Positions 36,419 to 45,197 of a stretch of 64,000 nucleotides of DNA are shown here, piece after piece; the first letter of the stretch is position 1, and each line of letters starts with the position of its first letter. The DNA lies in the NCBI RefSeq assembly GCF_023700745.1, contig NZ_JAMPYG010000004.1, forward strand, positions 118,883-182,882, in the 5' to 3' direction. The DNA comes from Rhodoferax sp. (GTDB lineage: Bacteria; Pseudomonadota; Gammaproteobacteria; Burkholderiales; Burkholderiaceae_C). The notes beneath the pieces were generated by a model. It worked only from the letters and a program-made list of their open reading frames with translations. It made no database searches and was not told where the DNA came from. Position numbers and translations under genes: made by a program.

Positions 36419-38560
36419 ATGATTCTCCTGAAACGCCTGACGCGCCCCTTCTCTGCCCTGGTTTTCACTGCCATTTCTTTGCTGTCGACAGGCGTCATGG
36501 CACAAGACAGCGTAAAAAACACCGTCACCACCGAACAGATCCAGGCCGAGCTGATAGCCCACGCACCCGATGGCGTTGACCCCGGCAAAACGGTCTGGGT
36601 CGGGCTGCAACTGCGCCACCAGCCGGATTGGCACACCTACTGGAAGAACTCCGGCGACTCCGGTCTGGCCACCCGTCTCAGCTGGACACTCCCCACCGGT
36701 GTGCTGGCTGGCGACATTGCCTGGCCGCTGCCAGTCAAGATCCCGATTGGCAACCTCGCCAACTACGGTTATGAAAACACCGTGCTGCTGCCGGTACCAC
36801 TGACCATCACGCCCGACTTCAAACCCTCGGTGGTGAACCCCGAACTCGACATCAAATTGCAAGCCAGCTGGCTGGTGTGCAAGCTCGAATGTGTGCCGCA
36901 GGACGGTGAATTTGTGCTGCGCATTCCGGTCAAGGGCTCTACCGCCATCCATGGCGCGGCCTTCGATGCCGCCTTGAAAGCCCAGCCCCAGGCGCTTCAA
37001 GAGGCAGGCAGCATTGCCATTGAGGGTCAGACGCTCAAAGCGTCCGTGGCGGGGTTGCCTGTCAGTTTAAAGGGGAAAACCCTGGACTTTTTCCCGGAAA
37101 CGCCAGACATCATCGCGACCGCAGCTCAATGGAAACAAAGCTGGCAGGGTGATGTGTGGACGGCTGAGGTGCCACTCTCGCCACACCGCAGCGCCAGCCC
37201 GGAGGTCATGCCGCTGGTGCTGGTCGGAAAAGTGGGCAACGAGCGCCTGGGCTTTATTACCCAGGCCAAAGTGAGCGGTAGCTGGCCCGTCAAGGCGCCT
37301 CTGTCTCTGTCCGGCGCAGCGGCAACCAGCCCACCCATAACTGCGGCCTCAAACCTGCCCGTTTCACTCTGGATGGCCTTGCTGGGCGCCCTGCTGGGCG
37401 GCATGATCCTGAACCTGATGCCCTGCGTATTCCCGGTGTTGGCCATCAAAGTGGTCGGGTTTGCCCGTCATGGCAGCAACCAACGCCATCAGCGCGTCGG
37501 TGGCCTCGCCTACAGCGCAGGGGTGGTGCTGTCATTTGTCGCGCTGGGCGCGCTGATGCTGGGGCTGCGCAGTGCCGGCGAACAACTGGGCTGGGGCTTT
37601 CAGCTGCAGTCACCGGCCATGGTGGCGGCGCTGGCCGTGCTGTTCACCGTGATCGGACTCAATTTGACCGGCTTGTTCGAATTTGGCCAGTTTGTACCCA
37701 GCCGTGTGGCCTTGCTGGAGGCCAAAAACCCGTCAGTCAATGCATTTTTGTCAGGTATTCTGGCGGTGGTCATTGCCTCGCCTTGCACCGCCCCCTTTAT
37801 GGGCGCCTCACTCGGACTGGCACTGGCTTTGCCCGCAACACAGGCGTTGACGATTTTTGCCGCATTGGGGCTAGGCATGGCGCTGCCCTATCTGGCGGTC
37901 AGCTGGTCGCCAGCACTGGCCCGCAAATTGCCACGCCCCGGGATATGGATGGCGACTTTCCGCCACGCCATGGCGTTCCCCATGTTTGCTACTGTGGTCT
38001 GGCTGGTCTGGGTGCTGGGCCAACAAAGCGGCATCAATGGTGCAGCGGCCCTGCTGGCGCTGCTGCTGAGTCTGGCGCTGGTGATCTGGGCGCTTGGTTT
38101 GCAGGGTCGCAGCCGCATGGTGATGGCGACAGTTTCACTGGCGACGCTCGCCTTTTTGGCGGGTTCTATCGGCCAAAACGTCATCAAACCCCTGGAAAAC
38201 AACAACGTCACAGCCAGCACAGCGCTGTGGCAGCCCTGGGCTCCGGGCAAGGTGGATCAGGTGCTGGCAACCGGCAGACCCGTGTTTGTGGACTTTACCG
38301 CCGCCTGGTGTGTGACCTGCCAGTACAACAAGTCCACCACACTGGCCAGTAAAGAGGTATTGGCCGACTTTGCCAGCAGACAAGTCACACTGCTGCGTGC
38401 CGACTGGACGCGCCGTGATGCCGACATCACCGCGGCGTTGGCGCAGCTGGGGCGCAATGGTGTACCGGTGTACGTGCTGTACCAGACTGGACGTGCGCCT
38501 GTGGTGCTGTCAGAAATTTTGTCGGTATCCGAAGTGCGCAGCGCGCTGGCAACGCTTTAG
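36419..38560 (+). CDS. DsbD/ScsB-like thiol:disulfide reductase
   Basis: Passes electrons from cytoplasmic thioredoxin to periplasmic thiols. A signal peptide covers residues 1-29. A long N-domain of the ScsB type follows, with WLVCKLECVPQDG as its active cysteines. The eight-helix membrane core contains MPCVFPVLAIKVVGFARHG and SPCTAPFMGASLG, the redox pair within the membrane. The C-terminal thioredoxin domain has WCVTCQ (Cys631 and Cys634). At 713 aa it is complete. It is likely to serve cytochrome c or copper-protein maturation. Confidence 0.92.
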   Translation: MILLKRLTRPFSALVFTAISLLSTGVMAQDSVKNTVTTEQIQAELIAHAPDGVDPGKTVWVGLQLRHQPDWHTYWKNSGDSGLATRLSWTLPTGVLAGDIAWPLPVKIPIGNLANYGYENTVLLPVPLTITPDFKPSVVNPELDIKLQASWLVCKLECVPQDGEFVLRIPVKGSTAIHGAAFDAALKAQPQALQEAGSIAIEGQTLKASVAGLPVSLKGKTLDFFPETPDIIATAAQWKQSWQGDVWTAEVPLSPHRSASPEVMPLVLVGKVGNERLGFITQAKVSGSWPVKAPLSLSGAAATSPPITAASNLPVSLWMALLGALLGGMILNLMPCVFPVLAIKVVGFARHGSNQRHQRVGGLAYSAGVVLSFVALGALMLGLRSAGEQLGWGFQLQSPAMVAALAVLFTVIGLNLTGLFEFGQFVPSRVALLEAKNPSVNAFLSGILAVVIASPCTAPFMGASLGLALALPATQALTIFAALGLGMALPYLAVSWSPALARKLPRPGIWMATFRHAMAFPMFATVVWLVWVLGQQSGINGAAALLALLLSLALVIWALGLQGRSRMVMATVSLATLAFLAGSIGQNVIKPLENNNVTASTALWQPWAPGKVDQVLATGRPVFVDFTAAWCVTCQYNKSTTLASKEVLADFASRQVTLLRADWTRRDADITAALAQLGRNGVPVYVLYQTGRAPVVLSEILSVSEVRSALATL

Positions 38561-38617
38561 CAACTGGATTTGTCAGCCTGCCGCATTTTGGCTATGCCGG
38601 AATGCGACAATCGGCGC

Positions 38618-39733
38618 ATGAATTCGAAGACCACCCCATCCTCATTCGCCCCCCTCCAAAACGACACCTTTCTGCGCGCCTGTTTGCGCCAGGCCACCGA
38701 CTACACGCCCATCTGGATGATGCGCCAGGCCGGCCGGTTTTTGCCTGAATACCGCGCCACACGTGCCAAAGCCGGCAGTTTCATGGGGCTTGCCACCAAC
38801 ACCGATTTTGCCACCGAAGTCACGCTGCAACCCTTGGAGCGCTTTCCAATTGATGCCGCCATTTTGTTCAGCGACATCCTGACCGTGCCCGATGCCATGG
38901 GTCTTGGGTTGTCATTTGCCTTGGGTGAAGGCCCCAAATTCGCATCCCCCGTGCGCGATGAAGCCGCTGTGGCCAAGCTGGAGGTGCCTGACATGGCCAA
39001 GCTGCGCTATGTATTCGATGCCGTCACATCGATCCGCAAAGCACTCAATGGCAAAGTACCACTGATCGGTTTCAGCGGCAGCCCCTGGACACTGGCCTGC
39101 TACATGGTCGAAGGTGCAGGTTCGGACGACTACCGTCTGGTGAAAACCATGATGTACAGCCGACCGGACCTGATGCACAAGATGTTGCAGATCAATGCCG
39201 ACGCGGTGGCGCTTTACCTCAACACCCAGATTGAAGCCGGCGCTCAGGCCGTGATGATTTTTGACAGCTGGGGCGGCGTGCTGGCCGATGGTGCATTCCA
39301 GGAATTCAGCCTGGCCTACACGCGCCGTGTTCTGGCGCAATTGCACAAAGAGTACAACGGTGCGCGCATTCCCAGCATTGTTTTCACCAAAGGCGGAGGC
39401 CTGTGGCTCGAAGAAATGGCTGAACTGGACTGCAATGTGCTGGGCGTGGACTGGACCGTCAACCTGGCCAAGGCGCGCGCCCTGGTGGGTGGCAGCAAAG
39501 CGTTGCAGGGCAACCTCGACCCCAACGTGCTTTTTGCCCAGCCCGCGCAAATCGAAGCTGAAGTGATCAAGACTCTGAACGCTTTTGGCACACCGCATCT
39601 CGGAAGTGGCGCCGGTCCGACGCACATCTTCAATCTGGGCCACGGTATCAGCCAGCACACGGCACCTGAGCATGTCGCCGCATTGGTGCAAGCCGTACAT
39701 CAGCACTCACGCCAAATGCGCGCTGCAGACTGA
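38618..39733 (+). CDS. hemE: Uroporphyrinogen decarboxylase
   Basis: Decarboxylates uroporphyrinogen III to coproporphyrinogen III in haem synthesis. The protein is 371 aa from ATG 38618. Both signatures are exact: [16 protein letters not shown] near residue 28 and [17 protein letters not shown] near 148. It lies upstream of priA, separated by an AT-rich non-coding stretch with DnaA-box sequences. Confidence 0.96.
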   Translation: MNSKTTPSSFAPLQNDTFLRACLRQATDYTPIWMMRQAGRFLPEYRATRAKAGSFMGLATNTDFATEVTLQPLERFPIDAAILFSDILTVPDAMGLGLSFALGEGPKFASPVRDEAAVAKLEVPDMAKLRYVFDAVTSIRKALNGKVPLIGFSGSPWTLACYMVEGAGSDDYRLVKTMMYSRPDLMHKMLQINADAVALYLNTQIEAGAQAVMIFDSWGGVLADGAFQEFSLAYTRRVLAQLHKEYNGARIPSIVFTKGGGLWLEEMAELDCNVLGVDWTVNLAKARALVGGSKALQGNLDPNVLFAQPAQIEAEVIKTLNAFGTPHLGSGAGPTHIFNLGHGISQHTAPEHVAALVQAVHQHSRQMRAAD

Positions 39734-40093
39734 CGGATTGTGCTCCCCAGAATATCTCGCCTGAATTGGGCCACTAGCATCTTTTTGCCTGTTTTACCAG
39801 CCCAAAGGACAAAAATCTTTGCTACTTATGCACAAAATCAGAGTTGAAGTGAAGCTGATTTATTTTTTTCCACGGGCTTACCCTTAAAGCAAAAAATTTC
39901 ATAAGCTATTGATTTATATAGTTTTTAAAATTTGCCTTTTTTCTGAGCAAGCTAACAAAAGCCTTGATTTGCAAGGCTTGGCCATGCTTCTTGGTTCTTT
40001 ATCAACAAAGTTATCCACAGAAAACTTGGATGACTTATAAAAGCCCTCAAAATCAAGCACTTATCGCTTTTTTCGCAAGTTCACTTGAACAAA
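39734..40093. other. AT-rich intergenic region with DnaA-box-like sites
   Basis: A 360-bp gap that is visibly AT-rich against GC-rich surroundings. It holds one perfect DnaA box, TTATCCACA (40011-40019), a one-mismatch box TTATCAACA 3 bp upstream (39999-40007), and TTATGCACA (39826-39834). A hairpin AAGCCTTG/CAAGGCTT lies at 39959-39979. A possible -10 for priA, TATAAA, is at 40036-40041, so the perfect box would cover its -35 region. Origin-like or DnaA-controlled priA promoter are the two readings. Confidence 0.6.
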
Positions 40094-42274
40094 ATGCCCG
40101 AACCACCAGTCCCTGGAAACTGCTTGACACGGGTCCTGGTACATACCCCGGCGCACAGCCAGATGGCGGGTGCACTCAGTTATTGGAGCGAGGCCCCCCT
40201 GCCTCCAGGCACCCTGGTGCGCGTGCCGTTGGGACAGCGCGAACTGCTGGGCGTCGTGTGGTCCATCGATTCGACCAGCGCATCTGACGCGACACTTGAT
40301 CCGGCCAAACTGCGACCGGTGACAACGGTCCTGGATGCTATGCCGCCCTTGAGCGCCCACTGGCGTGACCTGATCCGCTTTGCCGCCAGCTACTACCAAC
40401 GCGCGGCAGGCGAGGTGGCCCTGGCCGCCCTGCCGCCACAACTGCGTGACATGAGCAGCGTCCAACTGGAGCGTCGGCTGAAGAAATTAGCCACGGCGAC
40501 GGCAAAGCGCACCCAAGCCGTGGTCAAACCAGCCACAGAGACCGACACGGCACCGACACCAGAACCAGACGCCGCAACCCCAGCCGTTGTACTGACCCAG
40601 GAGCAACACCAGGCCATTAGCCAGTTCCACCAGCAGCCCGGACCCTTCCTGCTGTTTGGCGCCACCGGCAGCGGCAAAACCGAAGTCTTCATGCACTGCA
40701 CCGCTGCGCTACTGGCCAGCAAGCCCGAAGCGCAGGCGCTGGTCATGGTGCCTGAGATCAACCTGACACCCCAGCTAGAAGCGCGCTTCAAGGCCCGCTT
40801 TTGTCCTCTGTACGGCGCAGATGCGGTGGTGTCGATGCACAGCGGCATGAGCCCGGCACAACGCCTGAACAACTGGCTGGCCGCCCACAGTGGCGCGGCG
40901 CGCGTGGTGCTCGGAACCCGGATGGCGGTATTTGCGTCAATGCCGCAATTGCAACTGATCGTTGTTGATGAAGAGCATGACCCGAGCTACAAAAGCAGTG
41001 AGGGGGCGCGCTACTCGGCACGCGATCTGGCCATTTACCGGGGCCACTTGGAAGGGGCCAAGGTCATGCTGGGTTCAGCCACGCCATCACTGGAAAGCTG
41101 GCACCACAGCCGCCCGGCCGAAGAGGGCGGGCGTTACCTGAGGCTGGAAATGCCGAGCCGGATTGGCCGCGGTCAGTTGCCACTGGTGCGCCGGGTCGAC
41201 ATGAACCACCAGCCCAAGTCCTGCATCATCTCTGCACCCTTGCTGGCGGCGATCACCCAGCGCATTGCCAGGGGTGAGCAAAGCATGGTATTTTTGAATC
41301 GGCGCGGCTATGCCCCGGTGCTGCAATGCAGCGACTGCGACTGGAAAAGCGAATGTCCCCACTGCAGCGCCTACCGGGTGTTCCACAAGATCGACCGCAC
41401 CCTGCGCTGCCACCACTGTGGTTTGAGTGAGCGCGTACCGCGCGCCTGCCCCGCCTGCGGCAACCCCGATATCACCCCGCTGGGGCGAGGTACCGAACGG
41501 CTGGAAGAACACCTGGCTGAATTGCTGGCAGGGGTGCAGCGCCCGGACGGACAACCGGTGCGCATTGTGCGCATTGATGCCGACACCACACGGCTCAAGG
41601 GCGCGCTCGAATCACAACTGGCCCAGGTGCACACGGGCGAGGTGGATGTGTTGGTGGGCACCCAGATGATTGCCAAAGGGCATGACTTCCGGCGCATCAC
41701 GCTGGTGGCCGCCGTCAATCCTGACAACGCCTTGTTTTCCAGCGATTTTCGCGCCCCCGAGCGACTCTTCAGCCTGTTGATGCAGGCCGCCGGACGCGCC
41801 GGGCGCGATGAAACCGTGACCAACCAGAGCGAAATGTGGCTGCAGACTTTTCTGCCCAAACACCCCTTGTATGAAGCGCTGAAAAAACATGACTACCCCG
41901 CTTTTGCAGCCTCACAGCTGAAAGAGCGTCAGCAGGCTGCCATGCCGCCCTTCAGCTTCCAGGCGCTGATCCGGTCCGAAGCGCGCAGCCAGGAAGCCGC
42001 ACAAGGCTTTTTAACCCTGGCCAGTCAAGCCGCCAGCAGCCAAAGTGACACGGCAACCCTGCTGACACAAATTACACTTTACCCGGCGGTGCCAATGAGC
42101 ATGGCGCGCATTGCCAACATCGAGCGCGCGCAAATGCTGGTGGAAAGCCCTTCGCGCACTGCGCTGCAGCGGTTTTTAAGTGCCTGGCAAGGGGTACTGC
42201 ACAGCACACGTGCCCATCCAGAATGCAAAGGCGTGATCCGTTGGGCAATCGACGTGGACCCGCACAATATCTGA
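40094..42274 (+). CDS. priA: Primosomal protein N', replication restart helicase
   Basis: Restarts stalled replication forks. The order is: 3'BD and winged-helix region at about residues 1-130; a proline/alanine linker; a helicase core with Walker A LLFGATGSGKTEVF and box LIVVDEEHDPSYKS; a zinc-binding insert with its cysteines within CSDCDWKSECPHCSAY and CHHCGL...CPACGN; and a second helicase lobe. I start at ATG 40094 (726 aa); an in-frame TTG at 40085 is the alternative. Confidence 0.94.
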   Translation: MPEPPVPGNCLTRVLVHTPAHSQMAGALSYWSEAPLPPGTLVRVPLGQRELLGVVWSIDSTSASDATLDPAKLRPVTTVLDAMPPLSAHWRDLIRFAASYYQRAAGEVALAALPPQLRDMSSVQLERRLKKLATATAKRTQAVVKPATETDTAPTPEPDAATPAVVLTQEQHQAISQFHQQPGPFLLFGATGSGKTEVFMHCTAALLASKPEAQALVMVPEINLTPQLEARFKARFCPLYGADAVVSMHSGMSPAQRLNNWLAAHSGAARVVLGTRMAVFASMPQLQLIVVDEEHDPSYKSSEGARYSARDLAIYRGHLEGAKVMLGSATPSLESWHHSRPAEEGGRYLRLEMPSRIGRGQLPLVRRVDMNHQPKSCIISAPLLAAITQRIARGEQSMVFLNRRGYAPVLQCSDCDWKSECPHCSAYRVFHKIDRTLRCHHCGLSERVPRACPACGNPDITPLGRGTERLEEHLAELLAGVQRPDGQPVRIVRIDADTTRLKGALESQLAQVHTGEVDVLVGTQMIAKGHDFRRITLVAAVNPDNALFSSDFRAPERLFSLLMQAAGRAGRDETVTNQSEMWLQTFLPKHPLYEALKKHDYPAFAASQLKERQQAAMPPFSFQALIRSEARSQEAAQGFLTLASQAASSQSDTATLLTQITLYPAVPMSMARIANIERAQMLVESPSRTALQRFLSAWQGVLHSTRAHPECKGVIRWAIDVDPHNI

Positions 42275-42298
42275 GCGAGTATCCACGAGTGGCCAAGT

Positions 42299-43096
42299 TC
42301 AGGCTGCTGCTTTGGTAGCCACAATCACTTGGAAATTATCAAAAAATACGGTGTGGCGCTCACAGGTCACGCCAGGCATGGCCTGCAGTTGCAACACCGG
42401 GTCGTGCGTGTTCCACAGCGCCAGACCATAGGGTTCAAAAACCTTGAAATAGGTCCAGCTCAAGGCGCGCAGCACCGAGGGGCGAGGTTTGTGGAACTCG
42501 CCAAGATACAGCTTGCCGCCCGGCTCAAGCACCCGCATGGCTTCGTTGAGCGCTTCAATCTTGAGGTGATTTGGCAATTCATGCAACAGGAAAAACATGA
42601 CATTGGCGCGCACTGAACCGTCAGCCTGGTTCATGGCAATCGCATTGTCCTGCATGTAAATGGTTTTGTCGGCGTGCGCGGTCAGCTTGCGCTCGGCATG
42701 GTCCAGCTCGTTTTGAATGATGTCGGCCACCAGTACCTTGCTGGCCCCGGCGTCGACAGCAGCCTGCGTCACGCGCGGCATGACATTGCCAAAGGCACAG
42801 GAGGTGATCAATACCTGCTTGCCTTTCAAGTTGTCCCGATTCAGGCCGTGCACAATGAGGGACACCAGGTGGCTGTACTGGAAAAGCAAAATCGCTGAAA
42901 TGATGGGCTGCCAGTCAATCAAACGGATCAAGCGCATATTGGAATAGATCGGGTACACATGCGCGGCATCGTGCGTGAGTCGTCCGGTGATACCGCGCAT
43001 GAGCAGCGCGCCACGAGTCAAGGTAAAGAAAAACAAAGCGGTGCTGGCCAGCACCACGACAACAGTAAAGAAGGTATATGAAAACCAGGAGGGCAT
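42299..43096 (-). CDS. rquA: Rhodoquinone biosynthesis protein RquA (methyltransferase-like)
   Basis: RquA converts ubiquinone to rhodoquinone with SAM, replacing a methoxy group by an amine. The 265-aa protein has an N-terminal membrane segment (residues 8-28), a block YSNMRLIRLIDWQPII, and a Rossmann-fold core whose SAM loop is unusual (VLITSCAFGNV, residues 95-105) rather than the usual D-x-G-x-G-x-G. FFLLHELP (168-175) and EPGGKLYLGEFHKP match the RquA pattern as I recall it. A perfect FNR box with a well-placed -10 lies upstream, in agreement with an anaerobic role. A different SAM-dependent methyltransferase remains possible. Confidence 0.65.
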   Translation of the reverse strand: MPSWFSYTFFTVVVVLASTALFFFTLTRGALLMRGITGRLTHDAAHVYPIYSNMRLIRLIDWQPIISAILLFQYSHLVSLIVHGLNRDNLKGKQVLITSCAFGNVMPRVTQAAVDAGASKVLVADIIQNELDHAERKLTAHADKTIYMQDNAIAMNQADGSVRANVMFFLLHELPNHLKIEALNEAMRVLEPGGKLYLGEFHKPRPSVLRALSWTYFKVFEPYGLALWNTHDPVLQLQAMPGVTCERHTVFFDNFQVIVATKAAA

Positions 43097-43157
43097 TGCA
43101 TTCTTTCAAATAACGGGCGTGTGAACCACCCAAGGCATCAAAAAATTTCCAAGACCA

Positions 43158-43163
43158 ATTACA
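43158..43163 (-). promoter_or_regulatory. -10 element of the rquA promoter
   Basis: On the minus strand TGTAAT matches TATAAT at five of six positions. With a start near 43151, the FNR box centre at 43191.5 falls at about -40.5, the class II activation geometry of FNR. Confidence 0.6.
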
Positions 43164-43184
43164 CACCCGGGGGAAAACCCTGTA

Positions 43185-43198
43185 TTGATTTGGATCAA
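43185..43198. promoter_or_regulatory. FNR/ANR box upstream of rquA
   Basis: TTGATTTGGATCAA is a perfect TTGAT-N4-ATCAA FNR consensus. It lies 95 bp (centre) upstream of the rquA ATG and, with the -10 at 43158-43163, has class II spacing. It predicts induction of rquA under low oxygen. Confidence 0.8.
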
Positions 43199-43238
43199 AA
43201 TGCAAACAGGCTTTGGCGGAAGAAAGCGCCCGGCCCGT

Positions 43239-44204
43239 CTAAACCATCAATGCCACGGCCATTGAAAACGTCACAAACGCCGTGGCAGTCGAGACCAGAA
43301 TGATGCGGGCAATGCGCCCGTTGTCAGCGCCAAAGCGTTCGGCCAGCAACGACACATTGCTGGCGCTTGGCAATGCCGCCGTGAGCACCATCACCGTCAA
43401 GGCGAAACGCGACAGGGGCAGCCCCAGACTGATCAACCCGGAGCCCACCAGCAGCACCAGCAGCGGATGCACAAATAACTTGAACATTGCCACCGGCAAA
43501 TAATCCCGCAGCAGTGGCGCGGTAACATGCCCCGCTTTGGCGAGCATCTGGGCGCGCGCCAGCACCGCGCCAATCGTGAACAACGCCACCGGGGAGGCCG
43601 CATCGGCCAGCAAACCAATCGTTTGCGCCACCGGTTTGGGAGGCGCCCAACCGGCCACAGACACCAGTGCTCCCAATAAAATAGCCCAGGGCAACGGGTT
43701 GGCCAGAACGCCCTTGAGGGCTTTTTTGAACGCCTTGGCGGCACCGTGCGCCTCAGCGCCATCCAGTCGTGACAGCGCAATGCACAGCGAGGTGGTCACA
43801 ATCATGTCGATCACCATGGTCAAAATCACCGGGCCGGCCGATTGCGCGCCCAGCAAAGCCACCAGCAGTGGCACGCCCATGAACCCGGAATTGGGAAATG
43901 CCGCCACCAGCGCGCCAAAGGAGGCGTCATTCCAGCCAATGCGGGCGTTCAGACTGACCGCCACCGTCAAGCCCACCGTGAGCAGTGCGCACAGCAGCCA
44001 GGTGGCAAAAACGCCCATATCTAGCAGTTGTCCAATCGGCGTGTTGGCGCCAAATCGGTACAACATGCACGGCAGGGCAAAAAACAGCACAAAACCGTTC
44101 AGACCAGGAATGGCCTCCAGCGGCAGCATGCGCGCGCGGGCGGCCAGGTAGCCGCACAGCACCAACGCAAAAAAGGGAAAGGTAATGACAAAAATTTGCA
44201 GCAC
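43239..44204 (-). CDS. AEC (auxin efflux carrier) family transporter
   Basis: A membrane permease of about ten segments, 321 aa, of the bile/arsenite/riboflavin (BART) group; in bacteria it often carries organic acids. The start is GTG 44204. The AEC pattern AFPNSGFMGVPLLVALLG (residues about 104-122) is clear. It is 12 bp downstream of the yafJ-like gene on the same strand. Substrate unknown. Confidence 0.85.
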   Translation of the reverse strand: MLQIFVITFPFFALVLCGYLAARARMLPLEAIPGLNGFVLFFALPCMLYRFGANTPIGQLLDMGVFATWLLCALLTVGLTVAVSLNARIGWNDASFGALVAAFPNSGFMGVPLLVALLGAQSAGPVILTMVIDMIVTTSLCIALSRLDGAEAHGAAKAFKKALKGVLANPLPWAILLGALVSVAGWAPPKPVAQTIGLLADAASPVALFTIGAVLARAQMLAKAGHVTAPLLRDYLPVAMFKLFVHPLLVLLVGSGLISLGLPLSRFALTVMVLTAALPSASNVSLLAERFGADNGRIARIILVSTATAFVTFSMAVALMV

Positions 44205-44216
44205 GAAGGCATTGTC

Positions 44217-45002
44217 TCAGAGCGTGGTGCGCGCCCCGTCCACAAACACGGCAAGTTCACCGGGTGACATGGCCAGCCAGTCCTCATCGGTGGTCAGGGG
44301 CTCGGTGACCACAATCACCAGACGATCCTCGGGGCTGTTGAGTTCAGCCAGGTTGACGCAGACGTCTTCGTCCTTGAGGTGTACTTCACGGAATGGATGG
44401 CTGCGCAGCACGTAGTGCAGCTTGGTCGTGGCATGTGCCCACAAGGCCTGGCCGTTGCTGAGCAAGAAATTAAAGGTGCCATGTCTTGCAATGTGCGGCA
44501 CCAACTCACGCAAAGTACAGCTTAACTCACCCACCGACGGCACACCAACGTGAGATTTGGCGAGCTCCTGCATCAACCAGCAAAACGCCAGTTCACTGTC
44601 GGTATTGCCCACCGGATAAAAGCTGCCATGCAATCTGGGCGCGTAATTTTTCAGGTCACCGTTGTGGGCAAAAACCCAATTGCGCCCCCACAGCTCGCGC
44701 ACGAAAGGGTGACAGTTTTCCAGCGCCACCTGCCCCACGGTCGCCTTGCGCACATGCGCCACCACGTTGTGGCTCTTGATGGGGTAACTTTTGAGCATGC
44801 GGGCAATGGGCGAAGTGGCAGCACTGGATTTGTCCACAAAATGGCGAACCCCCTTACCCGGAATGGCGCAGTCGCTTTCGAAAAAGGCAATGCCCCAGCC
44901 GTCACCATGGTGATCGGTACAGCCGCCGCGCTGCGAAAAACCGGTAAAACTCAGCGTCAGGCTGGCCGGCAAGTAGCTGTTCATTCCCAGAAGTTGGCAC
45001 AT
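44217..45002 (-). CDS. Class II glutamine amidotransferase (YafJ type)
   Basis: An N-terminal-nucleophile amidotransferase of 261 aa. I set the start at ATG 45002 so that Cys2 (MCQLLGMNS) becomes the catalytic nucleophile. Supporting motifs are GDGWGIAFF, AHVRKATVG and FAHNGDLKNY. The physiological acceptor of ammonia is unknown. It heads a minus-strand run with the AEC transporter. Confidence 0.9.
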   Translation of the reverse strand: MCQLLGMNSYLPASLTLSFTGFSQRGGCTDHHGDGWGIAFFESDCAIPGKGVRHFVDKSSAATSPIARMLKSYPIKSHNVVAHVRKATVGQVALENCHPFVRELWGRNWVFAHNGDLKNYAPRLHGSFYPVGNTDSELAFCWLMQELAKSHVGVPSVGELSCTLRELVPHIARHGTFNFLLSNGQALWAHATTKLHYVLRSHPFREVHLKDEDVCVNLAELNSPEDRLVIVVTEPLTTDEDWLAMSPGELAVFVDGARTTL

Positions 45003-45197
45003 ATATCCTTGGCCTTGGCATAGGACATAGTCGGCAGTCAAACCAAAAGCGCTATTATTCAGTTACAAAAATAAACACAAGGCGCTTTATGACGGTCAAC
45101 AACGCCCCTGATCGGCTATGTTGTCAGAGGTTTCAGCTGTTAATTATGACGAACATGAAGTCCTTCTCTTGCTGCCTCCGAAAAATTTGATTCGTCC

